DNA of 64,000 nt from Palaemon carinicauda (lineage: Eukaryota; Arthropoda; Malacostraca; Decapoda; Palaemonidae). Position numbers and translations under genes: made by a program. The notes below the pieces were generated by a model. That model saw only the letters and a program-made list of their open reading frames with translations. It had not been told where the DNA came from and did no database searches. Where the stretch lies: the NCBI RefSeq assembly GCF_036898095.1, contig NC_090731.1:146325433-146389432 (forward strand), written 5' to 3'. This document shows positions 1 to 11,319 of this stretch, piece by piece. Numbering within the stretch: the first letter of the stretch is position 1; each line of letters opens with the position of its first letter.

Positions 1-1
1 G

Positions 2-4
<3 letters not shown>

Positions 5-78
<74 letters not shown>
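5..78. repeat. (TA)n microsatellite
   Basis: An uninterrupted run of TA dinucleotides opens the window and stops a few bases before the target-site duplication of the BEL/Pao element. A second TA tract lies beyond the right end of that element, so the insertion sits in a microsatellite-rich stretch. Confidence 0.97.
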
Positions 79-80
<2 letters not shown>

Positions 81-85
81 AGTGC
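81..85. repeat. Left target-site duplication of the BEL/Pao element
   Basis: The five bases AGTGC immediately precede the TG that opens the left LTR. The same five bases follow the CA that closes the right LTR at 8257-8261. A 5-bp duplication fits BEL/Pao integration and fixes both element boundaries. Confidence 0.9.
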
Positions 86-894
86 TGTTGGGATTTTCAC
101 CAGTTAATTAAATCTGCCCGATGTACTGGGCGGATCGCAAGGCCTTGAAGAGGCAAGATTCCCAAAACCCTCCAGGAGTTAACTAAAATACGGCGATAAA
201 ATTTACAATTTTATTACAAAAATAAACTCTGATAAAGACAAACAACATTCTTAAGCATTCACAAAACTCACTGAAAAACAAGACTGACCCTAGGTAATGT
301 AGCATGTGCTCTTCAAGCACAAAGTCCACACCGGACTCATTAACAAACTGAAAATAGTGCCAATTCGAATTCAATACACAACGAATCACACACCAAATAT
401 CCCTATTCTTATTTAACTCAGGATTCAGATCCCCAATCACAAGGATCTCTACACTAAACTGCGATATAAAAAACTAAACGTCTTGCACACAAACTTATAC
501 TACAACCAACCTGGTACACAAGGTAGAGAGGAGAGATAACAATTAGAGGGGACTTACTTCGGTTGGGGACGTTGGATCAAAGAGGACGAGCTATCCTTGC
601 AACCTCCGACGTCACCTTTTTGGCGCAATTTGTCCTGAACCTAAATTTCTAGATTGGATTTTTTTATCATGTTACAACAGAATGACTTTATTTTTCCTAA
701 TCTTAAATTACCAGCAATTGATTTTATTAGTCTCAGTGCCTTCCTACCAGGTGGTTTCCTTTTTTGGCTCTAAACGTTCACGTCTGGAACTACATTCATT
801 CGCCCGCGAGTTTCTCCTCTCCCTCCAATTTGACGTAGTCGTAGGTGAAGTCAAATGGCGGGAATTTCGATTGATCGGGTCGAAATTCCCGACA
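86..894 (-). repeat. 3' LTR of the BEL/Pao element
   Basis: This 809-bp copy matches 7448-8256 at a constant offset of 7362 bases. It begins TG and ends CA. Because the genes read on the minus strand, this left copy is the 3' LTR. Short open frames inside it (for example 183-440) recur identically in the other LTR and carry no domain I recognise, so I do not call them genes. Confidence 0.96.
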
Positions 895-911
895 TCCTCC
901 ACGCCCCAAAA
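895..911 (-). promoter_or_regulatory. Putative polypurine tract of the BEL/Pao element
   Basis: Read on the minus strand, the bases just before the 3' LTR are purine-rich (a GGGG run, then GTGGAGGA). This is the usual site for plus-strand DNA priming by RNase H. It is assigned from position and composition only. Confidence 0.55.
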
Positions 912-1880
912 TAAGGAGCGATGAAACGTCGGTCAATTGGATGGAGCTAGACTCGGGGTGGGGGGAGTGGCTTACTCCGAGACTCTGTTAGGCTCGCTGC
1001 GTAGCGCTCCGCAACGACTCGAACAGAGTACGCACAACATACAACAGCAATGTTACCCCGGGGTAATAAACACAATCAATAATATACAGTCATACAACAG
1101 ATCAAAATTAGGCAATGGGCCTAGCAATTCTAAAGCACTCGTGTAATACACATAGGGAACAGCAGAAATAAGTGATAATGTACACACATTTTACAGAATT
1201 CAAATGGCAAGCAATTAGGCAATGGGCCTAAAACAAACAGAAAATGGCAATGGCAATGCATACAATTCAAGCTCTAAGGCAATTAGGCAATTGGGCCTAA
1301 GACAATTCAAGAAATGGCAGAAATGCAAACATAATAATTCAAGTGCAAAGACAATTAGGCAATGGGCCTAAGACTATTCAAGAAATGGCAAAAATGCAAT
1401 CATAATTCAAGTGCAAAGACAATTAGGCAATGGGCCTAAGACAATTCAAGAAATGGCAGAAATGCAAACATAATAATTCAAGTGCAAAGACAATTAGGCA
1501 ATGGGCCTAAGACTATTCAAGAAATGGCAGAAATGCAATCATAATAATTCAAGTGCAAAGACAATTAGGCAATGGGCCTAAGACAATTCAAGAAATGGCA
1601 GAAATACATACATGACAATTCAAATTCAGTCTGTCTCAACTCACAATAATCGAGACTTCTATAGCGCTGCTACATGCAGGCTGTTACTTAATGGAGTACA
1701 AGAGGGAGGGGCTGGTTCTGTGCAACGCTCGGTCTGTACGCACGAGAGACCATCCCGTCCCCGTTCTCCACCCCTAAGCACTTCCAACCTCCGCAGATTC
1801 ACGCACACCTCACAAACTCCACCCTCCCTACCTTCCAGATAGAACACGCCCCCTTTTCACTTACAGTTTACAGCTACTTT
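912..1880 (-). other. 3' untranslated region of the BEL/Pao element
   Basis: About 970 bases lie between the pol stop and the polypurine tract. They hold the 71-bp tandem array described separately, then GC-richer sequence next to the stop. Short open frames on both strands at 1612-1847 are unsupported by any domain. I see no env-like gene here. Confidence 0.7.
1205..1620. repeat. Tandem array of about 71-bp units
   Basis: The motif GGCAATGGGCCTAAGAC recurs at about 1218, 1286, 1358, 1426, 1497 and 1568, giving spacings of 68-72 bases. Each unit also contains a segment reading AGAAATGGCAGAAATGC. One degenerate early copy begins near 1111. The array lies in the 3' untranslated part of the BEL/Pao element. 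Confidence 0.9.
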
Positions 1881-4800
1881 TTATATATCGTCACCTTTCA
1901 GCAGACAGTCCATTAGTTCTCGCTGTTTCGCGGCAGCCCTTCTCAATGGGCGTGCAGAACGTCCTTGTGCGTTCGTCTGCTCTGTTTCATTTTCATTTTC
2001 ACTTCTTTCACTAACTGCATAGTTCTCACCTTCCTCGTCGTTGTCGTCCGTTCCTGTGGCTGGTTGTTGAGTTGTCGTAGCTGTTGCCATACCCTGGTCG
2101 TTCCCAGACGTCTCCGCTATCCCTGGCATTCCGGCTGTCGAACTGTACGCACCCTCTTCTCCGTCATCGCCGTCGTCTCCTTCATGGTCATCCTCAGAGG
2201 GGGCTATTTCTAGGGGAACCAGGTGGCTGACAGCTCGCAGCGATTCGACACCCTCAAACAACACTTTCGCCGAGCGTACGACTCCGTTGTCGTCAGGATA
2301 CGTCTCCACGACACGTCCCAGAGGCCAAGTCGCTCTCTTCTTATTGTCCTGCTTAACTAGCACGATGTCTCCGGGGTGCAGCTTGGAGGGTTCCCCGGGC
2401 CGACTGTCGTGCCGGGCCCTCAAGGCACTCAAGTATTCCTTTCTCCAGCGTTCCCTAAAGGCTTTGAGCGAATCTGTCAATCTTACGTAACGATCACGTA
2501 GCTTCCGAGAGGTGAAGGTTGCGTTGAGATGGTCGTCCGGTAAGATCGGGGCCATGAGGTGGACTTGGTGTCCTCTTATCAAATGGGAGGGGGTGAGGAC
2601 TTCATCCTCGCGCTCGTCACCGCTGTACATGAGCGGTCGATTATTCACCACTGCTTCTGCTTCTTTCACGAGGGTTAGCACGTGGGCGTCCGGCAGGTAC
2701 TTCTTTCCGAGGGCTATCTGGAGGGTCCGTTTCGTTACTCCTATCAAACGCTCGAAGAACCCACCCTTCCAAGGTGCACGGGGCGTCTGAAACCGCCACT
2801 TTATGCCAGTTTTCCTCAGGAACTGCTGGACTTCATCCTCTTCATAAACTCCCTGCAGGAGGTGGCTGGCCGCCTTGAAGGTTTGATGGTTATCGGACAT
2901 GATGAGCTGTGGGGCACCGTGGGTGGCGCTAAACCGTCTAAGTGCCAACACGAATTCTTCTGCTTCCAAAGAGGGACAGAAGTCAAGGTACACGGCTCTG
3001 CTGGCCATGCAAGTTACGATAAGTATATACCCTGGCCGTGTTTCCGTGTGTATTGCTGCTGTGTGGTCCACTCCGACCGCCGTGAACGGTTTTGTGAGGG
3101 TGATCCTTTCCTTTGGCAGGGGGGGTGGTGGTGGCTGTCTCGTTAGAGGCTGGAAGGCCAGCTTGCATTCAGGGCATTGCCGCACGGTTCGCTTCGCAAT
3201 GGAACGTAGACCCGCCACCCAACATTTCTGTCGAAAGATACCTATTAGAGTATTCACCCCACAATGCAAATGTAACTGATGTAAATAATTTAGATACATC
3301 CTAACCAAATGCCCTTTGGCTGGCAAGAGAATTAAATGATCAGTTTCTCCTACATGGGACACTCGTCCCCTGTTGCAGATGAGATTATCTACCAAAACTA
3401 AATTCAATTGTCTAGCAAAATTAGCAACTTCACGAGGGGGTCTGACTCCGCCCTCTAAGTAGGCATAAACAGTAGGCAAATAATGTTTTTGCTCTAATTT
3501 TACAACAATACTGAACGGATGCCGTTCTATCTTAGCAAACTTTAAAACTAGTCTGGCTACTCGTAACAAGAATTGGAACCCTACTTCCCTCTTCAGGACG
3601 TCCCAAATCTCGCCTGGGGGGGTAGGACACATCTCCTCCCTCAACTCCTGCACCGCCGCTACTACGTGAGTTTGATGTAGTAGATCTTCCTCCTCGCAAG
3701 GAACAGGCCTTCCCGTGGTCCTGAGGAATTCTGGACCGTTCCTCCACAGGGGGTTAGCTTGCAATTGTTGAGCCGTTGCGCCTCGGGATAGGATATCGGC
3801 AGGGTTCTGCTGACTAGGGACATGGTTCAGACTGAAACTACAAACCTGCTGAATAAAATTAATTTCCGCCACTCTGTTAGAAACAAACACATTTTTATTA
3901 GACCTAGCATCGGGCGATGCTACCCACGCCAACGTTACCTTACTGTCGGTCCACATTACTATTTCCCGTGGCTCGATCAGATCCTTGAGCGTTCTTGCTA
4001 GTCTGCTGCCTAACAATAAGGCCAGCAACTCTAGCTTAGGGATCGTCAGCTTGCTCATCCCTTTCGGAGTGATCCGGGTTTTACTCGTTACCAGACTTAC
4101 CCGATTGCATTCGTCCCTAGTATATGCTACTGCTCCATATGCCTTACTGCTGGCATCAGTGAACACATGAAGTTGTAAGCCTCTTTTTCCTATTGATCTT
4201 TGAAAGGTGATGTCGCTCACCGCTTTCAAATCATTCAACAATTCACTTGCCTCTTTAGCCCTCTCTTTTCCTAAAACATCATCCCAACCTACATTATCCT
4301 CCCATAGTTGTTGAAGGAAAAGCTTTCCCCTTACAAATAATGGGCTTATCAAACCTATCGGATCATATATGGAGACTAATAGGGAAAGTACCCTACGCTT
4401 CGTGGGCACCCATCCCTCCCCCAACTCACAGATCCTTTTGCTTTCTTTCACACACAATCTGTCCACGTCCCGGGCCCATCGCAGCCCGAGCACGTTCACA
4501 CTCACAGGCTCACTCCACTGTTTCTCGCTATCGAAGGCCAAGTGATTACTGGCCCACCCTTCTAAGGGCATACCCGCCCTTTTTAAGATGTTATGAACAG
4601 ATTCATGCTCTTGCCTCATATGTTCTATATCTTCAAACGTGGCCAGATAATTATCGACATAAAAAGATTTTACTAATTCTGGGCGCCCTTCCTCTTTAAA
4701 ATGACAGTTTAATATTTGCTGTAGCAAAAATGGACTAGCTGTGATGCCGAACATCACGACTCTAAAGGCGAAGGTAAGCGCTCGACCAGCTGCCTTGCGC

Positions 4801-5081
4801 CACAGAAATCGTGTGTATTTGGCATCACGAGGATCTAACAAAACACGATGGAATGCTTTACTTATGTCGGCTAACATGGCATATCGATTCAACCTAAACC
4901 TTATAATTAAACTATATGCTACTTCTACCAAATTGGGCCCAGGTAAAAGACATTCATTCAAGGACTTGCAACCTTGTGATTTGGCAGAGGCATTGAACAC
5001 GATTCTAAGGGGGGTGGTACGGCTGTCTTTCTTAACCCCAAAGTGTGGCATGTAATAACCTTCCACTACGGGATTTTTCAC
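1881..5081 (-). CDS. pol: BEL/Pao pol: reverse transcriptase, RNase H, integrase
   Basis: This 1066-codon open frame copies the element RNA and inserts the DNA. Residues about 10-230 are a Pao-type RT, with the first catalytic Asp in MLADISKAF. The polymerase box reads YVDN (residues 141-144), with Asn in place of the usual second Asp. RNase H follows at about 303-430 (HVFTDASS, WTDSKV). Integrase has an H-H-C-C zinc site near 600-640 and a D,D-E triad at about 672, 730 and 778. A DUF5641-like module sits near 880-970, then an acidic tail. The listed start is a GTG in the same frame as the upstream gag-protease frame, from which it is separated by one TAA and one codon. It is therefore probably the downstream half of one polyprotein rather than an independent gene. 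Confidence 0.93.
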   Translation of the reverse strand: MKNPVVEGYYMPHFGVKKDSRTTPLRIVFNASAKSQGCKSLNECLLPGPNLVEVAYSLIIRFRLNRYAMLADISKAFHRVLLDPRDAKYTRFLWRKAAGRALTFAFRVVMFGITASPFLLQQILNCHFKEEGRPELVKSFYVDNYLATFEDIEHMRQEHESVHNILKRAGMPLEGWASNHLAFDSEKQWSEPVSVNVLGLRWARDVDRLCVKESKRICELGEGWVPTKRRVLSLLVSIYDPIGLISPLFVRGKLFLQQLWEDNVGWDDVLGKERAKEASELLNDLKAVSDITFQRSIGKRGLQLHVFTDASSKAYGAVAYTRDECNRVSLVTSKTRITPKGMSKLTIPKLELLALLLGSRLARTLKDLIEPREIVMWTDSKVTLAWVASPDARSNKNVFVSNRVAEINFIQQVCSFSLNHVPSQQNPADILSRGATAQQLQANPLWRNGPEFLRTTGRPVPCEEEDLLHQTHVVAAVQELREEMCPTPPGEIWDVLKREVGFQFLLRVARLVLKFAKIERHPFSIVVKLEQKHYLPTVYAYLEGGVRPPREVANFARQLNLVLVDNLICNRGRVSHVGETDHLILLPAKGHLVRMYLNYLHQLHLHCGVNTLIGIFRQKCWVAGLRSIAKRTVRQCPECKLAFQPLTRQPPPPPLPKERITLTKPFTAVGVDHTAAIHTETRPGYILIVTCMASRAVYLDFCPSLEAEEFVLALRRFSATHGAPQLIMSDNHQTFKAASHLLQGVYEEDEVQQFLRKTGIKWRFQTPRAPWKGGFFERLIGVTKRTLQIALGKKYLPDAHVLTLVKEAEAVVNNRPLMYSGDEREDEVLTPSHLIRGHQVHLMAPILPDDHLNATFTSRKLRDRYVRLTDSLKAFRERWRKEYLSALRARHDSRPGEPSKLHPGDIVLVKQDNKKRATWPLGRVVETYPDDNGVVRSAKVLFEGVESLRAVSHLVPLEIAPSEDDHEGDDGDDGEEGAYSSTAGMPGIAETSGNDQGMATATTTQQPATGTDDNDEEGENYAVSERSENENETEQTNAQGRSARPLRRAAAKQRELMDCLLKGDDI

Positions 5082-5084
5082 TTC

Positions 5085-7223
5085 TTATATAAAACCTGCT
5101 TCGAGATACTTATCTATCACTCCCTGATATTGTTCAAGATATTCCCTATCCTTTCTGAATTTTGTCTGCAACGACTCCAACTGCGCCACAGCGTTACGAT
5201 AATTTGTTTCTGGCCTAGCATCCGATCCGAATGGTAGGCTAACCTGATATCCCTCAGGTTTTCTTACAACGCTTTGCGATACCTTTCGCACGGCCTCGGC
5301 CTCGCGAACAGTGTATTGCTCAGATGGGGCGATACCAACACGGTCTAATCGCCACCACTCATCTACATCATACAGATATGGCTCGTCCGTGATTCTGCAC
5401 ACTCTCAACGTTCTTACTTGTTCGACCTTTTCCCCTTGGAACAGCCACTGTGGCACCTTCCCGTACGGGGACATACCATTATGCGTTAAGAAAAGATTTA
5501 TCCCATCTACTTTTTCTACACCTATGACAAAATAGCTAAAATAATCAGCCCCAACTAATATGTGAACGTTCTTCATGGTATCTGATTGGTTTGCTGGATC
5601 GGCTAACGTGACTCCCTTGGTCAACAGATGCTGTCTGACTTTAACATAACCCACGTTATGTATCGGGACGTCCACGTGTTCGTGTGCCACCAATTTCATA
5701 CGCACGATTCTTTTCCCCATTTCAACCCTGCAACTTACTACATCGTATTGGCCGCTTATTTCCTCGGAACCAAACGGAGCTATATTCAAGGATACTCTTC
5801 CTACCACCGGTAGGCCTAATTGACGGGCAATTTTTGCAGAGATGAAGCTCCTCTGGCTTCCTGAGTCGAGAAATAGGCGGACTCGCTTACTACCTTGCCT
5901 TTGTTGAATACCTGCCATGGCTGTTGGCAAGATAGTGCATGGGAGGTCCACATCAGACCTCTGCGCGATCTTTGCGCTCGTGCACGGCTTAGATTCTACT
6001 TTAACCTTAGACGGACGGGGGGCATTTTGGTTCGGTGCAGGCGTCGCATTTACTACGGGGCGGGACGTTGTTGATTGACTATTACTATGACTAGGGATTG
6101 ATTGCGGTCTACCCGCGTCGCAAATCGCAGTATGGTGCTTAGCATTACAGTTTCTACAGGAATTTGATACGGGACATTTATCGCTACGATGGCCTGATTT
6201 CGTGCAATTGAAACAAAGACCCCTATTTAGTAAAATGCGACGTCTAGCAGCTACGTCTGTCACTTGGCGACATCCGTGAGGCGGATGCCGTTCGCTACAA
6301 AATGGGCAGGAATTATGTTGGATGGGATGGGTTTTCGGTCTTACACTACTGTCTGGTCTTTTGTCACTCTCAAGACTGTCGCCTCTCTGCAATGCATCGT
6401 CTTCTAACATTCTTACTATGAAATCTATTGCCTCAAAAAACTCGTCCAACGTATAGTCGCATTTCCTCAAATGCTCTACCACCTTGCGGTATAGTTTTCC
6501 CTCTGACAATTTTTGATTAATGAGGCTCATGACCATGCCCTGGCCTAAGTCATTGGTACTAAGTCTTTTAATTTGCTCAATAATGATGGTTAACTCAAAA
6601 CGGAACCTTTTTAATTCTACTGGGTTTAGTGACGGCACAAAGATGTTTGCTAACTTGCGGTGCAGAATCACGAGTGTTTGGTGCACGTTGCCATACTGCT
6701 TATCTAATAAATCTAATGCTACACTATAGTTCGCGGCGGTTACACTCAGAGATTTGATAATCCGGAGCGGCTCTTTGCCCAACGTCCCCAATAAATACGT
6801 GAATTTAGACACTTCGTCTAAATCAGCTCTTCGATCCACGTGGATCGTGAATAGTTCACGGTACGATGCGTACTCTTGCACTTCCCCTTCAAACGTGGGG
6901 AGAGGCAGCGGCTTCAACCTGGGGAGGGCAACATTCCCCGTTGAAGGGCCTTTCACTTTATCTATTCTATTGTACAATAGAGTGGAAGCACGTGTCGCTT
7001 CACCTAACATATGCCTAATTCGGGCTTCGAAACTAGTTTCTAGCTTAACGCGCTGGCTCTTGTATAGCTCTTTAAGCTGTCGGACCTCTGCCTGCAACTC
7101 CGTTACCAAATTCTGGTAAACGGACTCGGAGTAAGTCTCTATCAGCGCCCTTTGCGTTTCGCTTAGCAAATCCTCCAGTAGGCCCATCGACGCCTCGATA
7201 TGCACGATCGTGGACACAGCCAT
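5085..7223 (-). CDS. gag: BEL/Pao Gag-protease
   Basis: This frame encodes the capsid polyprotein and the aspartic protease that matures it. The frame is open from 7334. I prefer the internal ATG at 7223 because the preceding 37 codons are hydrophobic and basic leader-like sequence without Gag character. Numbering from 7334, a DUF1759-like Gag core starts near residue 145 (PTFEGE). Three Cys/His clusters lie near 343-405 (CPFC, CFNC, CRNC). A DUF1758-like protease follows with LFLDSGSQ at about 487-494. The frame ends in TAA at 5085-5087, just before the RT core, at a point where related elements normally read straight on. The stop could be a recent nonsense mutation or a readthrough site. 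Confidence 0.92.
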   Translation of the reverse strand: MAVSTIVHIEASMGLLEDLLSETQRALIETYSESVYQNLVTELQAEVRQLKELYKSQRVKLETSFEARIRHMLGEATRASTLLYNRIDKVKGPSTGNVALPRLKPLPLPTFEGEVQEYASYRELFTIHVDRRADLDEVSKFTYLLGTLGKEPLRIIKSLSVTAANYSVALDLLDKQYGNVHQTLVILHRKLANIFVPSLNPVELKRFRFELTIIIEQIKRLSTNDLGQGMVMSLINQKLSEGKLYRKVVEHLRKCDYTLDEFFEAIDFIVRMLEDDALQRGDSLESDKRPDSSVRPKTHPIQHNSCPFCSERHPPHGCRQVTDVAARRRILLNRGLCFNCTKSGHRSDKCPVSNSCRNCNAKHHTAICDAGRPQSIPSHSNSQSTTSRPVVNATPAPNQNAPRPSKVKVESKPCTSAKIAQRSDVDLPCTILPTAMAGIQQRQGSKRVRLFLDSGSQRSFISAKIARQLGLPVVGRVSLNIAPFGSEEISGQYDVVSCRVEMGKRIVRMKLVAHEHVDVPIHNVGYVKVRQHLLTKGVTLADPANQSDTMKNVHILVGADYFSYFVIGVEKVDGINLFLTHNGMSPYGKVPQWLFQGEKVEQVRTLRVCRITDEPYLYDVDEWWRLDRVGIAPSEQYTVREAEAVRKVSQSVVRKPEGYQVSLPFGSDARPETNYRNAVAQLESLQTKFRKDREYLEQYQGVIDKYLEAGFI

Positions 7224-7429
7224 CTTATTTAGCTTTACTTTACGTTTTAGGGGGTTTGGCAAGGCAAGGAAAAAAAAAAGATAATTTAACGTTAAGAAGG
7301 GACTCAAAGAACTGACCCACGTGGGCGATCGCACATCGGGACGTAGAGGACCTTAATTGTTAGTCTCTCTCTCTCTCAAAAGCTCATATTTTAAATTAGT
7401 CCTGTCCGGCTCTGGGAAGCGCTTGCGAT

Positions 7430-7445
7430 CCGGTTCGAAGGACCA
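7430..7445 (-). promoter_or_regulatory. Putative primer-binding site of the BEL/Pao element
   Basis: Read on the minus strand, two bases after the 5' LTR, the sequence begins TGGTCCTTCGAACCGG. It starts with TGG, the complement of a tRNA CCA end, and contains a TTCGAA T-loop-like motif. The spacing does not fit a complete normal tRNA 3' end, so I do not name the primer. Confidence 0.6.
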
Positions 7446-7447
7446 AA

Positions 7448-8256
7448 TGTTGTGATTTTCACCAGTTAATTAAATCTGCCCGATGTACTGGGCGGATCGC
7501 AAGGCCTTGAAGAGGCAAGATTCCCAAAACCCTCCAGGAGTTAACTAAAATACGGCGATAAAATTTACAATTTTATTACAAAAATAAACTCTGATAAAGA
7601 CAAACAACATTCTTAAGCATTCACAAAACTCACTGAAAAACAAGACTGACCCTAGGTAATGTAGCATGTGCTCTTCAAGCACAAAGTCCACACCGGACTC
7701 ATTAACAAACTGAAAATAGTGCCAATTCGAATTCAATACACAACGAATCACACACCAAATATCCCTATTCTTATTTAACTCAGGATTCAGATCCCCAATC
7801 ACAAGGATCTCTACACTAAACTGCGATATAAAAAACTAAACGTCTTGCACACAAACTTATACTACAACCAACCTGGTACACAAGGTAGAGAGGAGAGATA
7901 ACAATTAGAGGGGACTTACTTCGGTTGGGGACGTTGGATCAAAGAGGACGAGCTATCCTTGCAACCTCCGACGTCACCTTTTTGGCGCAATTTGTCCTGA
8001 ACCTAAATTTCTAGATTGGATTTTTTTATCATGTTACAACAGAATGACTTTATTTTTCCTAATCTTAAATTACCAGCAATTGATTTTATTAGTCTCAGTG
8101 CCTTCCTACCAGGTGGTTTCCTTTTTTGGCTCTAAACGTTCACGTCTGGAACTACATTCATTCGCCCGCGAGTTTCTCCTCTCCCTCCAATTTGACGTAG
8201 TCGTAGGTGAAGTCAAATGGCGGGAATTTCGATTGATCGGGTCGAAATTCCCGACA
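7448..8256 (-). repeat. 5' LTR of the BEL/Pao element
   Basis: This 809-bp repeat matches 86-894. It is the 5' LTR of the minus-strand element and should hold the promoter. The Gag start at 7223 lies about 225 bases downstream of it. Confidence 0.96.
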
Positions 8257-8261
8257 AGTGC
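8257..8261. repeat. Right target-site duplication of the BEL/Pao element
   Basis: AGTGC directly follows the terminal CA of the right LTR and repeats the five bases at 81-85. Confidence 0.9.
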
Positions 8262-8414
8262 CTTATAGATGAACTTCATATAATTTTAATTTCTTCACAA
8301 AAAGAAAAAAAAATATGTATACTTTCATCATGTATTAACGTCACACGTATCTTAACTCATTTCCTGTCAAAGAAATGTTCGTCTTTCGTTTACCCTTAAT
8401 GGACATGTAAAATC

Positions 8415-10050
<1,636 letters not shown>

Positions 10051-11319
10051 GGATCGTAATGTTGAGCTATGCACGCTAACATTAGCAATTTTACGCTAAT
10101 GTTAGCACTGTTACGATAACTTTAGCAACACTATTTAATGGTTCTTATTCCGCTACTGGCTCGCTTACGCTCGCTGGAAAATAAAACATCAAGCTCGTAT
10201 GTACTGGCAAGCGGAAATGTGGAGCTGCGCACGCTAACCTTAGCAACGCTAAATATGATGGTTCTTGTTCCGCCACTGGCTCGCTTACACTCGCAGGAAA
10301 ATACAACAATAAGCTCATATGCACTGTCAATCGGTAATGTTGAGCTGCGCACGCCAACGAAATAGTAAAACTAACATAATAAAATTAAAGAAATTTATGA
10401 TTTACTTATATGACCGCGACGACGAAACTTGTGGGTCACTGGGGTGTTGTGACTGTGAGTCTGAGACGTCTTAACTTCTTTGTCTTAGTTTAGTACTGCA
10501 CTTGGAACACTGTAAACGTTGGGCTATTACATTACGAGATTTAAGAAAATTATCGACATTGGAATTCATCACTATACTTTCAAGTATGGATTACTGCAGT
10601 CGTTACAAATTTCTAAAACTTCCATCGTAAGATATGCAAAAAGACGTCACTTGAACTAACAAAGACCTGACTTGGACAAAGGTTTCCACGGAAAAGGGTG
10701 TTTTGGAAGGTGGGGGTAGGGAAATATTAACCCCCCTGTGCAAACTTTCGATACGTATGGGTTCGTGATTGGTTAATGGAAAAGCAACGGAGTCTAGAGA
10801 GTAAATATGAATGAACCATAATGGGAAACTTGTCCAGAGCAAGTATTTATGTGAAATCTGGGCATGACACGATAACAAAATGTATAAAAGTAACATAGCA
10901 AGATAAAATAGTGTATGATAAATAATTTTTAATGGGAATATAAAATTAGGTAATTTTTTAAGGTATTGGATAGTAAAACGATTAATACTGGTGTCAAACG
11001 TAATATGTATACGAGGGTATTACATAAAAGGGATAGTATAGTTGTAGTAGTTCAAGTCATATACTTTAATAAAGCGGGTGAAGTCGAATAGATAAATTTG
11101 ACGGCTAGAGAAGAAGAAATCCGATTGGTGGAGGAGGTGTCTATGCGCAGGGAGGACGGGTTTTTGCGCAGAAGGTCGAAACCTGCTATGGACAAACGAA
11201 CGAACGAGAGCAACTACAACCGACAAGTAGAATGACAAAAAAATAAATGAAAAACACTGCTAATGTTAGTAAATTACGTTAACGTTGCCAATGTTAGATT
11301 ACGCAGCTCAATATTACCG
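10051..11319. repeat. Inverted-repeat-bounded segment of unknown type
   Basis: About 60 bases at 10053-10115 (GTAATGTTGAGCT, then CTAACATTAGCAA, then CTAATGTTAGCA) reappear imperfectly in reverse complement at 11258-11319. The interior has no transposase-like frame. It could be a non-autonomous DNA transposon or a foldback element. The left arm has extra partial copies near 10213-10250 and 10326-10355. Confidence 0.55.
10138..10360. repeat. Two-copy tandem duplication, 120-bp period
   Basis: A segment starting ATGGTTCTTATTCCGC at 10138 is repeated with substitutions from 10258 (ATGGTTCTTGTTCCGC). Both copies continue through CTGGCTCGCTTAC and a GAGCTGCGCACGC block. The duplication keeps short frames open on both strands, which explains the apparent 70-75 codon frames. 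Confidence 0.85.

Larger units (their letters stand above)
86..8256 (-). mobile_element. BEL/Pao LTR retrotransposon, nearly intact
   Basis: An 8.17-kb element is transcribed on the minus strand. It has 809-bp direct LTRs (TG...CA), a 5-bp AGTGC target duplication, a primer-binding-like site next to the right LTR and a purine-rich tract next to the left LTR. It carries gag-protease and RT-RNaseH-integrase coding in one reading frame, broken by a single TAA. By eye I found one mismatch between the LTRs (near position 91 against 7453), so the insertion is very recent. BEL/Pao is assigned from the DUF1759-like Gag, the DUF1758-like protease, the Pao-type RT and the domain order protease-RT-RNaseH-integrase ending in a DUF5641-like tail. 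Confidence 0.96.

Noticed and set aside
183..440. 85-codon frame present identically at 183-440 and 7545-7802
   Set aside because: The duplication is explained by the BEL/Pao LTRs; no domain or codon bias supports a gene.
1659..1847. Overlapping small frames on both strands near the BEL/Pao pol end, considered as a possible env
   Set aside because: Too short, no signal peptide or membrane segment, and located in the 3' untranslated region.
10131..10365. Several 70-75 codon frames on both strands
   Set aside because: All fall in a 120-bp tandem duplication and show no protein-like character.
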